This document shows positions 11,385 through 21,198 of a DNA stretch of 64,000 bases, in pieces. Numbering within the stretch: position 1 is the stretch's first letter; each line of letters opens with the position of its first letter. Under the pieces are notes generated by a model that was not told the origin of the DNA, searched no databases, and saw nothing but the letters and a program-made list of their open reading frames with translations. The position numbers and the translations under genes are program-made. The stretch comes from Bryum argenteum. Lineage: Eukaryota > Streptophyta > Bryopsida > Bryales > Bryaceae. The stretch covers positions 4,570,727 to 4,634,726 of the forward strand of contig CM073327.1 in the NCBI GenBank assembly GCA_037043015.1. Reading direction: 5' to 3'.

Positions 11385-14283
11385 CTACTCATCAGAACCA
11401 GAGGATTGCTCATAATCGCTATCTCCCTTCACTTCAGCTCCACTAGATCCCGTAGGATCATATTCATAATCGCTTGGAACCTCCTCTTTGATCTTGGGTT
11501 TATTCTCTGGACATTGTATATTCCCATACTTATGCCAAGTATCAAATTCGGGGAGATTAACAGGGATCTTCGGTTTTTTAGGCGGAACAATTGGAACCGT
11601 TGTAGATTTCCGTTTATGCGACTTGGAAGTGCCAAGCATGTGCTGTAACCCCGTGGCAGTACGAAGAACATTGGCATTCTTTAAATATCTGCCCAACGGT
11701 ACATCAGAGTCACTAGAGATGCTCCCATATTTGGCTCTTGAAAGGGATACTAAACCCTTAGACGATTTCTCCAAGGTTGTCGTAACCCTTGTAGTAGAGG
11801 GTTGAAATAAAGCGCGGGGAGTAGCACATTGATCAGATACCTGATCCTTACTAACGGATGCAATATTTTCCGCGACCGGATCAGAGCTCATAGTGCCCGC
11901 AGTTGTGTTGCACGCAGTGGTCTTCGCATCTATCGCCTCCTTTTCCAACCGTAAACCAGTAGCGATAACAGGTAGGACGTTATTTGATTTGTCCATGCCG
12001 CCTTGTGTCATTAACCGGGCTAACGGCTGCTCATCATCTAGATCATCCGCTGAAAGACCATGAGCGATAAAATCACCATTACCATCATGAACATTTGGAG
12101 CATCTTCATCATTTGAAGCGGGGAAGAAAGTCATATCATCATCTTCATCGCCAAATTCAAAAACATCATTGTCATCAGACTCTGATTCGTCCTCGACAGC
12201 TTCCTCATCATTCTCATGTACTTGGTCTTCCTCTAAATCCAAGTTCTCTCTATACCACCGCCCATCATCACTCAACTTATCATTCGCGAGCAATTTCGAG
12301 TTGGAATATATGTAGACCAAGTCATCAGCTCTGCCCGGTAGTAACCGATTCCGTTTCTTGTCGTGAACATAAGAGTAGCTACTCCGATTGCGTTCATGGT
12401 GACGAGGACACGGTGCATGCTAGTATTCGCTTTGCAATTGGAGAGAGGAGCTTAGCACAAGCACCTTCAAACTCCCACCATGCATGTGGAGCTAGTTTTT
12501 GAGTATTAGGCTCCAGCATGTCATGGAATGGTGGACCCCTTACTCGAAACGCAAGAAATTCACTCACCACCTCTGCGTAATCCTCCGCGGGACATAATTT
12601 TTGTAAAACACGCTTGCAAGCGATTGTAAGATCGGGATCGTCAGCTAACTCTTGGTCGTGTAGTAAATAAGGATTTAAAAGTGCAGCCGCGCCATGTAAA
12701 TCCGTTGTCATGAGCCGTTTCCGATGGTAAAACTCCTCTTTTGCGGTGGCCACCTCAAGTGGTTCCAATGAGATGGGCGGTGCGTGCAAAGTATGGACAT
12801 GCCTCTCAAGATCACACATAATATGCCATGCCTTGCCCGTACTAGGAGCCTTGCCGTTGAATTCTCTCAGAGCGTACACCACGGGGGCAACCATATCCCG
12901 TAGTCTTTTGCATTGCTTCCAAAACTCATCGCTCAACACCACCTTCTTGACCTTACGTGAGAATATAAGCTTATCTCTAGCAGATACCGTCTTCTTCGAG
13001 GCATAGGTCACAACATAGGGTCGACAACAACTTGCTCCAATGATTCCTTGACCTCCAACAAGCGATCTATCATTATGAATTGACTAGCAAATCTTGTTTT
13101 CCCGGCATCGATGGCTGAATTTCGCCTCGTGTTTACTTAAACACAACTAGGGGCATTTGTCGCCTCTTGATAAACTTGACCATTTTCTTCGCCATGACCA
13201 AAGTATTCGCCATCCATCCAGCCTTTCCCCAATCCTCCAACAACAAGTCTATTGCATGTGTCGCACACCCTTGCATGAAAATGTGCGGATATTTCTCAAG
13301 GACTATTCTTGAGGCATTGAGCATTACAGAAGCATTGTCTGTGCATACTTGAACAATGTTCTCTGGTCCAACTTCTTCTATGTACTTCAACATGAGAGTT
13401 GACATGTACACCGCTGTTTTTTCTTGGCCAGTAGTATCGACAGCACCAAGAAAAAGCTCTCCGGCTTGAGTCACGAGCATCGCATTCACCAAAGGGCGAC
13501 TAGTCACAGATGACCATCCATCCATAGTCAAAGTTCCTCCAAACTTCCGAAGGCTCTCAGAGAGTCTACTATCTAGTTTCTTTTGTAACTCCGTCTTTAC
13601 TTCTCCTAACAACCTTGTCCGAATGTCATGGTAGGATGGTGGAGCATAGGATTTTCGAAATCCCGCAGTCTTCATCACGGCAGCTTTGAACGCATCATTG
13701 CGGGCTACTGAGAATGGTATATTTGCTTCGTAAAAAAATTTCGCCCAGAGTTTATCCAACTCCCGCCTATCCGCTTCTGCAAAAGTAGCTTCAATTGAAG
13801 ATTGCTTCGTTTGCTTCATAGATCCAAACATCGGGCGAGTATCCCTTATTCCCCTCATATGCATGGAAGAAGCGGAGGTTGACCCTACCAAAAGATTTGT
13901 TGAATTCATGGGGTGCCTAGCGAGGACCCTACACAAGAGTCACTCCTAGGGGTTTCAGGAATGTCATGTTTTGAAGCACCTGGAACGTCCGTGGATGGAG
14001 TGAGAGAACATTCACCGAGAAATAGTTCCAATTCTCCGTTATATGGAGGGAACTCCCCACCACATCTTAAAAATAACTGCCTAATTTCCCTAGGCAGCTT
14101 TGGGCAAAGGGCAGAACTCGAATCCCTATGTCCAGGAATCTTCTCGTACCCATAACGACTCAAATTCCGACTCTTCTTCTTCGAAACAATTACACGACAT
14201 AGTGAGCACTGTAGGAAGGACCCAGACGCTTTGCCTTCCTTCTCGATGTCTCTAAACCAAGGCTCATGTGGAGCAGGGCCCAT
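11385..14283 (-). pseudogene. hAT-superfamily transposase, broken
   Basis: Three parts of a plant hAT transposase appear in order. 14283-13906 has a BED-type zinc-finger pattern (CSLCRVIV, then NLSRYGYEKIPGH and a later Cys). 13936-13133 is the DUF659-like catalytic core (GGTLTMDGWSSVTSRP, VCTDNASVMLNA, CATHAIDLLLEDWGK). 13011-12394 is the helical region, ending FEGACAKLLSPIAKRIL, and the sequence continues in another frame with HERNRSSYSYVHDKKRNRL, the hAT dimerisation signature. The remainder to 11385 is an acidic tail (DESESDDNDVFEF, SDYEQSSGSDE). Frame changes occur near 13.92 kb, twice or more in 13.01-13.13 kb and near 12.39 kb, so about four breaks unless one is an intron. A GC-rich island and a candidate hAT terminus lie upstream. 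Confidence 0.85.
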
Positions 14284-14564
14284 TTTGATAAATAGGACGC
14301 CTCAAATTCTTAAATAATGGTGGGACCGTGACGGGGAAAAAATTGGTGCCCAAGAGTTCCTTACGGAAATCCTCACTTCCGAACTCAATACCTACCAAGC
14401 AATGTACACATAAAATGAATTATGTGGCTCATAGCTCTTGGAAAGTGTTCAAAATTCGGAAGTAAAATGAGACTCAATGTGTCTTCTCTTATATACCATC
14501 CAACTCCGAATATGACCGTTGCAATTTGAAGTTGAAATGCTCCTAAACCGTTGGATGCTCAAAA

Positions 14565-14800
14565 GGGCCATCTGGCCGTTGGCGGACGCAGGATGCGAGG
14601 GCCGGTCGCAGTGGCCGACGGCCGGTCGCCGAGGCCGACGGCCGGTCGCCTGGGCAGACGGCCGGTTGCCCAGGCCGACGGCCGGACCCAAGGCCGGTCA
14701 CCCGCGGCCGACGGCCGGTCGCCCTGGCCAGCCAACCGGCCGGTCGGGCCGACGGAGAGGTCGGGGACCGGTCGACGGGGTGGTTCGACCAATGAACGCA
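14565..14800. repeat. GC-rich minisatellite upstream of hAT transposase
   Basis: Tandem, slightly variable units around GGCCGACGGCCGGTCGCC (about 18-24 bp), with almost every CpG kept. It lies about 280 bp upstream of the transposase start, the same gene-relative position as the islands at 2.15 and 7.15 kb, suggesting a common promoter/subterminal architecture in this transposon family. Confidence 0.75.
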
Positions 14801-14890
14801 CCCCGTTGGTCATTTACCCTTGGTAAAACGACCAGATTTTCTAAGTCACGGACGGTCCCCGAACCCCTGCCGGACGTCCGGACGTCCGGA

Positions 14891-14906
14891 CGCTGTGACA
14901 TCCCTG
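14891..14906 (-). mobile_element. Candidate right terminus of the hAT element
   Basis: Read outward-in on the minus strand this is CAGGGATGTCACAGCG, followed inside by CGTCCGGACGTCC repeats. hAT terminal inverted repeats commonly begin CAGGG. The next eight plus-strand bases, ATTCGAAT, would be the target duplication. I found no matching left terminus, so the left end is lost, outside the window or unrecognised. Confidence 0.35.
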
Positions 14907-14914
14907 ATTCGAAT

Positions 14915-15396
14915 ACGAATGTGCCTGCCATCAAATTTTCGAGGGACTTGATGCCCCATTCCTTTTCTGGGCCGGTCCAATAAACCTACAATCGGCCACA
15001 CAGACGGGATTCTCGGTACATGCAATCCTAAACTGGTGGTAAGAAAAGGAGCATGCAAAAGCAGAGAGGTGAGATATTATACATTGAGTTTTTTAGTTAT
15101 TGATTGCTGCACTACACGATTTGTACAACGACGTCTTGGGCAGGAGCAAGAATTTCCACACTCCTTCAAAAAAGTCAACGTCACATGCCCGTTACATTCT
15201 CCATACTCGGATCTGTTACAATTCAATTTGTCGCAATACTCAAACAGATCTTCGTCTTCTGCTGCTACTTCCCGTGCAGCCTAAATTCAGCAATAACTTC
15301 CAAGTATATTAGTAACACAATCAAACATTTGATAGAAGCAAATGAATGCATCGAAAAAAAATACTCATCGAATTTTAAAAGGTTAAGTGATTGTAC
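14915..15396. other. Intergenic, no supported gene
   Basis: Mixed sequence between the hAT terminus and the SUVR-like exon. If the SUVR gene were complete, its remaining pre-SET/SET exons would have to lie here on the minus strand. I see no SET-domain motif. Confidence 0.5.
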
Positions 15397-15690
15397 CATA
15401 TCGATGTAATGAGGATGAAGTAGGCCTTCGTTAGTGTAAGGAGCTAATCCACCACCGCTATAGGCACTGCAGGAGCACTCTCCAACACCACAATCTGAAA
15501 CACATTTACTGCAAAACACACCCTTCACTACATTTGGGTTCAAAGTTGATACTGAATTGTGAAATTTGTTGTTCCGGATGTATGTGAAAGGTTTGGGAAA
15601 TTCGTCAGTGCCTTCTCTGCTCGTTACAAGGACAGGAATATTCTCGACACCCAAAGAAATATCATAAGATGAAATCCGTTGAGCCACAAC
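15397..15690 (-). pseudogene. Isolated SUVR-type pre-SET exon (histone methyltransferase fragment)
   Basis: A 98-codon exon with a clean acceptor (TTTGCCATGCAG before 15690) and donor (GTACAA after 15397). It reads VVAQRISSYDISLGVENIPV, then FPKPFTYIRNNKF, then the cysteine cluster FCSKCVSDCGVGECSCSAYS and GGLAPYTNEGLL. The opening D-I-S-x-G-x-E, the P-F-x-Y-I motif, the Cys cluster and the GGxxPYxxxGxL end follow the pre-SET domain of plant SUVR/SUVH H3K9 methyltransferases. Pre-SET cysteines bind a zinc cluster that supports the SET domain, but no SET exon is visible nearby. It is either a transduplicated gene fragment, as MULEs often carry, or part of a gene with very distant exons. Confidence 0.7.
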
Positions 15691-16062
15691 CTGCATGGCA
15701 AATCTTGCAACCGGTAAAAGAAAGACAAGGCAACCCAAAGTATAATCTATTTGGGAACACAAAGAGAAAAGTTCTAGATTGTGTACCTCACTTGAGAAAT
15801 GCAGCCCAATGACTAATGATCGGTGCATCATGATGCTACATTAGTAACAGGCTATCCATGGGGATGTGAACCAACTCAAAATATCATAAAATGCTGGATG
15901 CAAATACCCAACCATCAAAATACATGAGACCTCATCCCATTATGCACTTCCTAATGCAGTGCATCAACACACCTATATGCAACACACCTAACCCACCTGC
16001 TTCTAAGAAACATGTCTGCATACACAGACTTCCCCATTCCCACATGTCAAGCAAACTTTGAT

Positions 16063-18899
16063 CTATTTCTTCAAGGTTCGCTTTACCTTGGCAGGAAGGT
16101 TTTGAGCAAAACCATCGAGCGTCATGTTATCATCCTCTTCGACGTTGGTGTCATCTGCTGCTGCCCCCACCTTCTTCTTCTTCGACTTCTTTGAGCCACT
16201 CCCAGTCACCTCCAAAGATTCGGAAGGCCCATTTGCACGGGTCCTAACCTTCTCGGCCTTTCCCTTCTTCCTCGAGTTTGGTGAAGGAGAATCGCCACCT
16301 TTGCCAACATCAGAAACCTTCCTTGTCTTTACAGTTGAAGCTAAGATCTGCCCGGGGACATCCTCAAACGCTGGTGGCCGACGGACTACTCCCTTCGAGC
16401 TCCCTTGTTGCTTTGTGAGTTCAGCAATGGTAGCCTTTAATCTGGCTACCTCATCTTCATTGGAAACAACCTCCTGCGGTTCTTCTTCTGCCATTGCCGA
16501 TGCAGGCTCAGGGTCCTCAGCAACGTCGTTGTCTGCCTCGACCAGGGACTGATCATGCTCACTTGAACCCTGAGAACCGTGTTCTTGGATTTGGTTCCCA
16601 GGTGTGCTTTCAAGTAGGTCTTCAGGAGCCTACATAGACATAAACACTTGCTAATCAATACACATACTTGGAATAAAAATTGAAGCGAGGTTTATCATGC
16701 GGCCACTATACCTCTCTATCAATCCTTTCAGTGCATGGAGGACCCGGAGCACCAACAACCTCCTTTTCTGTCCCCACAGTTGGGATAAATAACTCCTTTG
16801 GTGACATGTTGCATCCAGCAGGGACCTCGAGAGATGTACTCTTCTCAGAAGACTTCTTCTTCTCAGAGGACTTGTTACTACGGCAATCCTGCACAACCAA
16901 TGCTTGGAGTGGTGTCTCTACTTCTCTTGTGCGAGTCGGTGGGGCATGAGCCTGACTTGTCTCTCCCAAGCTGTATGTTCCAGTACAAATGGAAGCTTGA
17001 CCAAGAATTGGCAGCTGGGAGGAGCCTACATTTTACACCACGAAGTATGTAAGTGGATTGCATATTGTTATTCTTCGTAGCCTATGAAGTGTCACATGAT
17101 AGTCCGAGTGATACTAGAACATACTCCAGCATGTGATTGAAAATATAGTATAACATATATTAACACAATCCAGCATATACTTACATAGTTTAATGATATA
17201 TTTATTTAGTGTAAAGAAGCCATAGTCTACATGTACATACCTCTGATTACATAAAAGACACTCGCAATGGACTCTTGCTCAGTATGTTGAGTGTCTCAGC
17301 ATATATCAAGAGTACTACCTTGACTATGTCATTGTAGACCTAGGAACTTATGTTATACCATTACTAACACTTAAACAGACTACAAGTCAACATTCTATTT
17401 ACCCAAAAGACAGTCCAATAGTATATTCTATTACCATTTAGAAAATGTAGTGTATATTAATAGACCTGAAGTAGAACAACTGACCTACACAAACTACATT
17501 CTGTCTACCAGCAATGTACATCAACTACAACAGTAACAAATTTCATTCTCATAACACACATAAGACCACAAATAGACATACCATGCATTCAAAAATTTAC
17601 TACATTGCTTTCGACCCAGACTAGAATACACTAAGTACACAGGAAGGGAGTGGTGACATACCAATATCCGCACCATTCCGCTTGGCAGCAGCTGTTCTTT
17701 CAGAGATGGCGATGTTTCGTTGCTCCTCACAATCCAACGCCTCAGACTTCTCTTCTAGAAAAATTGGATGTTCCCCGAAACCAAAGCTTTTGTACCAATC
17801 TGGGTGAACTACATAACACGTGTTCACTACACATTTAACAGATGTACTAAACCACGACAAGGCACACCATGGGTGGTATGGGTGCCTGCAGCTACAAATC
17901 ACAATATCATTGTAAGGAAATGGACTCAAACACAAAACACATTCGGTAATCTTCATAGTATCACCCTCCACTTGCTCTATTTCTGTGGAAAGGCACATGG
18001 GGTGGGGTTGCAAGGATAATCCAGGCTTCTGGCTTCGCAAGTTCGACACCTGCTGCGCCAACAGGGATTGCTGACCCACGAGAAACGCCTCCCTGCGTAG
18101 CAACTTTTCTTTCTTCGCATCCTTGCTGACCTGCATGGACAAGAAGGAAATTGATCAAACACAAGCTTAATTACATGAAGCAAAAACAGAAAAGAGGGAG
18201 AACAAACATGTGTTGGCTCACCTGCTCATCAAGAGCGAGTTATACTGGATCACGGATTTGGCATTGGCCGAAAGAAACATCTCCAACCCGTACTGCATCT
18301 TGGTCGCCTCAGCCTCCACTTCGCAATTCTTTATTGTCACCATGAACTCCTCAGCTGTCTGATTCATGTTCTCCACCATCACTCGGACGCCCTCCACCTT
18401 CTGATCCAGAGAGTGCTTTTTCTTCAGAAGCGATTGAAGATCAATCTTTACAGCTTCTAGCTCCAACTCCACCAAGCGCTGCATGTCCGAAGTCTCTCGC
18501 TTTTTCTTCTCGATCCAGCTCAAGCTTTCTCCTGGTGTGCCTGAACCGACCCCTTTGACTTGCAGCTGACTTGGATTGAAATTCACAACATCACCCTGCA
18601 TAAGAGTATCTATATCCTCCTCCTCTAGAACGGCACTCAAAGTCCTACCACTAAGTGAAGCTTTCATCTCTAAGGCAGTTTTCATCTTTTTCTGCCATGC
18701 ACTACGCTGGTTTTTATTCGTGATAAAAGCAAAACCCGCCCAATCTACATCTAATCCCTTCACTACATCAGCCACAATTCCAATTGCAAACTGCACAGCA
18801 ATGAGCTTGGTTTTGATAACACACGGTTTTTGATAAACTATGGGGTACAATCTAGCAATTGCAGCCTTGACTTTCGAATCTTTGACGTCCCCAATCCAT
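16063..18899 (-). CDS. Coiled-coil/RING-like protein gene, multi-exon, function unknown
   Basis: Four minus-strand exons: 18899-about 18218, 18134-17672, 17023-16712 and 16629-16063. The last three join in phase with canonical GT-AG sites. The first starts IKNPSTWIGDVKDSKV and holds a long coiled coil (LVELELEAVKIDLQSLLKKK). The second carries a RING/PHD-like zinc motif, TECVLCLSPFPYND, then CSCRHPYHPWCALSWF and a later Cys. The third is Ser/Lys-rich. The fourth has a short coiled coil and a basic tail (KKSKKKKVG) that suggests a nuclear protein. The first-second junction is out of phase by my reading, implying one frameshift near 18.22-18.24 kb. The 5' exon lies at 20.48-20.78 kb and abuts the end of giant element 1. 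I cannot name the family. Confidence 0.55.
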
Positions 18900-20481
18900 G
18901 TAGAAGGGTTTTTTATCTAAGACAATTATATCTCAAATAAAATCCTAGTGGGGGATCTTTGATGGAAGGTTTCATGCGTCTAACGTTTTAATGCAACTAA
19001 TGTCATATGTTAATAAATAGTAATGTTGGGATCTTAAACTCAACCCAAGATACTCTAGATCACTTTCCACAACCACTCAATATCTAATTGAACCCATTGG
19101 TCAATTGAACATCATGTTATAGGCTTTGGTTTGGTCAAATTGACAATGGTCACGGGTGCATTTAGTATCAGTGGTGGTCAAATGGACAGAGGGTTATGGT
19201 CAAATTGACTTTCAGTAGGCTGAAGGTATTAAGTCAAATTGACAACCTGCATTTAAAAGCTTTAAGTCCATTTGACTATCATCTCACTCTTCCAATTCAA
19301 TGAGTCTTAAGGTTAGAGGACTTATCAAGATCTGCTTTAGTCCTTCCCTATTTGTTCCTCAAATTGATTTTATCTTCATCATTCCAAGTTCTATCTGCAA
19401 AGCACTCTTAAGATAGTATTTCCTATTAGTAGGGGTCAAATGTATATAAGACAATAATATGAGGTTGATCAATCCTTACACTATTAATCTTTAAGAAAAT
19501 TAGGGACCCTCTTAAGAATATCTTTTATTGTATATGCTTATTTCACTAATTGAAGCTAGCTAGACTTCAATAATGCTTAATGGTGTTGGCCAACCTTATC
19601 TTCTACTCCTTAGAAGATTAATTACAACGGCAATGCTTCCAAGCATTCCTTTCTTTAAGATGAGACTCTTCTCTAATCTTAAGAATAACAGTTATATAGT
19701 GAAGGACTTTAATTCTCCTTTCACTCAGTGTACACTTTAATAATAGCGATAACTAGACTCCTTACACTTGACCTTTCATGTCCAAGTGGTTTCTCCAGTC
19801 TAATCGACTTATTCTATATCAACCATTTCTCTTCATACTATGTTCTATTGTCTATTCGAATCAACTTCCACATATGAATGCCATTACACATTCAATACCA
19901 AGTTATTCATATAATTGACATTTTATGCATGTCAATTAGACAATTCTACATACTCACACAAGCATTCCATCAAGTTGACAAGTATGTTAATAATTCAATA
20001 ACAATTGGAAATGCTTTACACAATTAAGTGTTGAAATCGCCAATTGAAGCCTCTTGCTTCAATTGCTCGTCTTTATTGGATTCCGCTTCCGGCACAATTG
20101 AAGCCTCTTGCTTCAATGGCTCTTTGTTGGAGTCCGCTTCCGGCACTCGCCTTCTTATTACTCCCGGAGTAATAAGATTTACACTTGCACTTTAAACAAC
20201 TATGAACAATCTTAAAGCTTGAAATGTAAAGTATATTAATAAATTAAAATTGTTCTAAGTGGAATACACGGAGAGAAGGGTGTAGACAAGAATGTCTTGT
20301 CTTCCCACACCTTTTATCTCTCTTAAGACGAAAAGGTACATATGTAGACCTTTTGAGATCCACCTTTCTATTTCTAAAACCATTTTGTCCTATTATTTCC
20401 TATCTTGTCTATTTGTCTTATCTAATTATAAACCTTTTTACATTCTATTGGACATTTGAGCCTAATTAAAGCTCTTTTCTC
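18900..20481. other. Large intron or insertion with GTCAAATTGAC palindromes and hairpins
   Basis: No coding sequence. 19094-19280 holds about six copies of a short dyad close to GTCAAATTGAC, each 20-45 bp apart. 20043-20062 and 20097-20116 carry two copies of a hairpin (TTGAAGC, loop CTCTT, GCTTCAA) followed by CCGCTTCCGGCAC. It may be an inserted repeat element within the gene's first intron; its ends are not resolved. Confidence 0.45.
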
Positions 20482-20780
20482 ATCACAATCCAGTATCCGG
20501 ATTTACCTCGCTGTTGCCCGAACACGGCAGTCAATTCAGACTGCAGAACGTTGCATTGGTGGGAAGCTTTGTGGGGATTGATGCCCATCCCATTCAGCCC
20601 AAAGCTATCCCTGAAATCCTCAAACGATAACGCTGGAGGAGGTGCACCTCTGCGCAGGACAGAAATCTTGTCCTCGACATCGTCGATGGTAACAAGCTGG
20701 GGCTCTTCTTCGTTGTCAGCAATGGCCGCCGACTTCTTCTCCTTCTGCCCCCGCTGCACACCCTCGGACGTTACTTGGGC
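20466..20780 (-). CDS. 5' exon of the coiled-coil/RING-like gene, abutting element 1
   Basis: The frame enters from the heptamer array and reads AQVTSEGVQRGQKEKKSAA, then an acidic EEEPQLVTIDDVEDKI stretch and a conserved-looking FEDFRDSFGLNGMGIN. It ends GKSGYWI at a possible donor near 20482 or at the TAA at 20466. It has no ATG of its own before the element boundary, so the gene's true start was probably displaced or lost when the element arrived. Linking it to the exon at 18.9 kb rests on strand, composition and phase only. Confidence 0.5.
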   Translation of the reverse strand, partial: AQVTSEGVQRGQKEKKSAAIADNEEEPQLVTIDDVEDKISVLRRGAPPPALSFEDFRDSFGLNGMGINPHKASHQCNVLQSELTAVFGQQRGKSGYWIVMRKEL

Positions 20781-20782
20781 GT

Positions 20783-20838
20783 GAGCGTAGAGCGTAGAGC
20801 GTAGAGCGTAGAGCGTAGAGCGTAGAGCGTAGAGCGGA
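20783..20838 (+). repeat. Left terminal heptamer array of element 1
   Basis: Eight 7-bp units, GAGCGTA seven times then GAGCGGA, preceded by GT. Interior sequence continues with AATTTCAGATTGGAGAGCGG. It is the inverted partner of the right array. Tandem short units in place of a long unique terminal inverted repeat are unusual for MULEs. Confidence 0.85.
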
Positions 20839-21198
20839 GAATTTCAGATTGGAGAGCGGTGGTGAGAACAATTTTTTGGAAATTTTTTCTAAAAATATAA
20901 AAATTCTAAATTTATACAGAATATTCCAGGGAATACTCGAATATTCTTGACTTATTACCGTGGATTTGGAACCCGAACCCGTGGAAATGAGGGAAAAAAT
21001 TCTGAAATTTGGCTAACTTCAACAACATTCAAAAGACATGGAGACACTTATGGTGAGACATTACTTAAACAATTTTGTGGACATAGATACTAATATTTTT
21101 TTTTTATGCTATATTGCAAAATATAGTCACACAACGTGTTAACTACACAGTCTAGGGTTAAGGGCGAATAGGGAATATAGTGTGGAAAACTATGACAT
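20839..21198. other. Left subterminal noncoding region of element 1
   Basis: AT-rich 3' flank of the transposase gene, about 360 bp. No gene; probably carries the transposase terminator/polyadenylation region and subterminal binding sites. Confidence 0.5.

Noticed and set aside
18940-20450. A solo LTR filling the first intron of the coiled-coil gene
   Set aside because: No matching terminal repeats or flanking duplication could be recognised.
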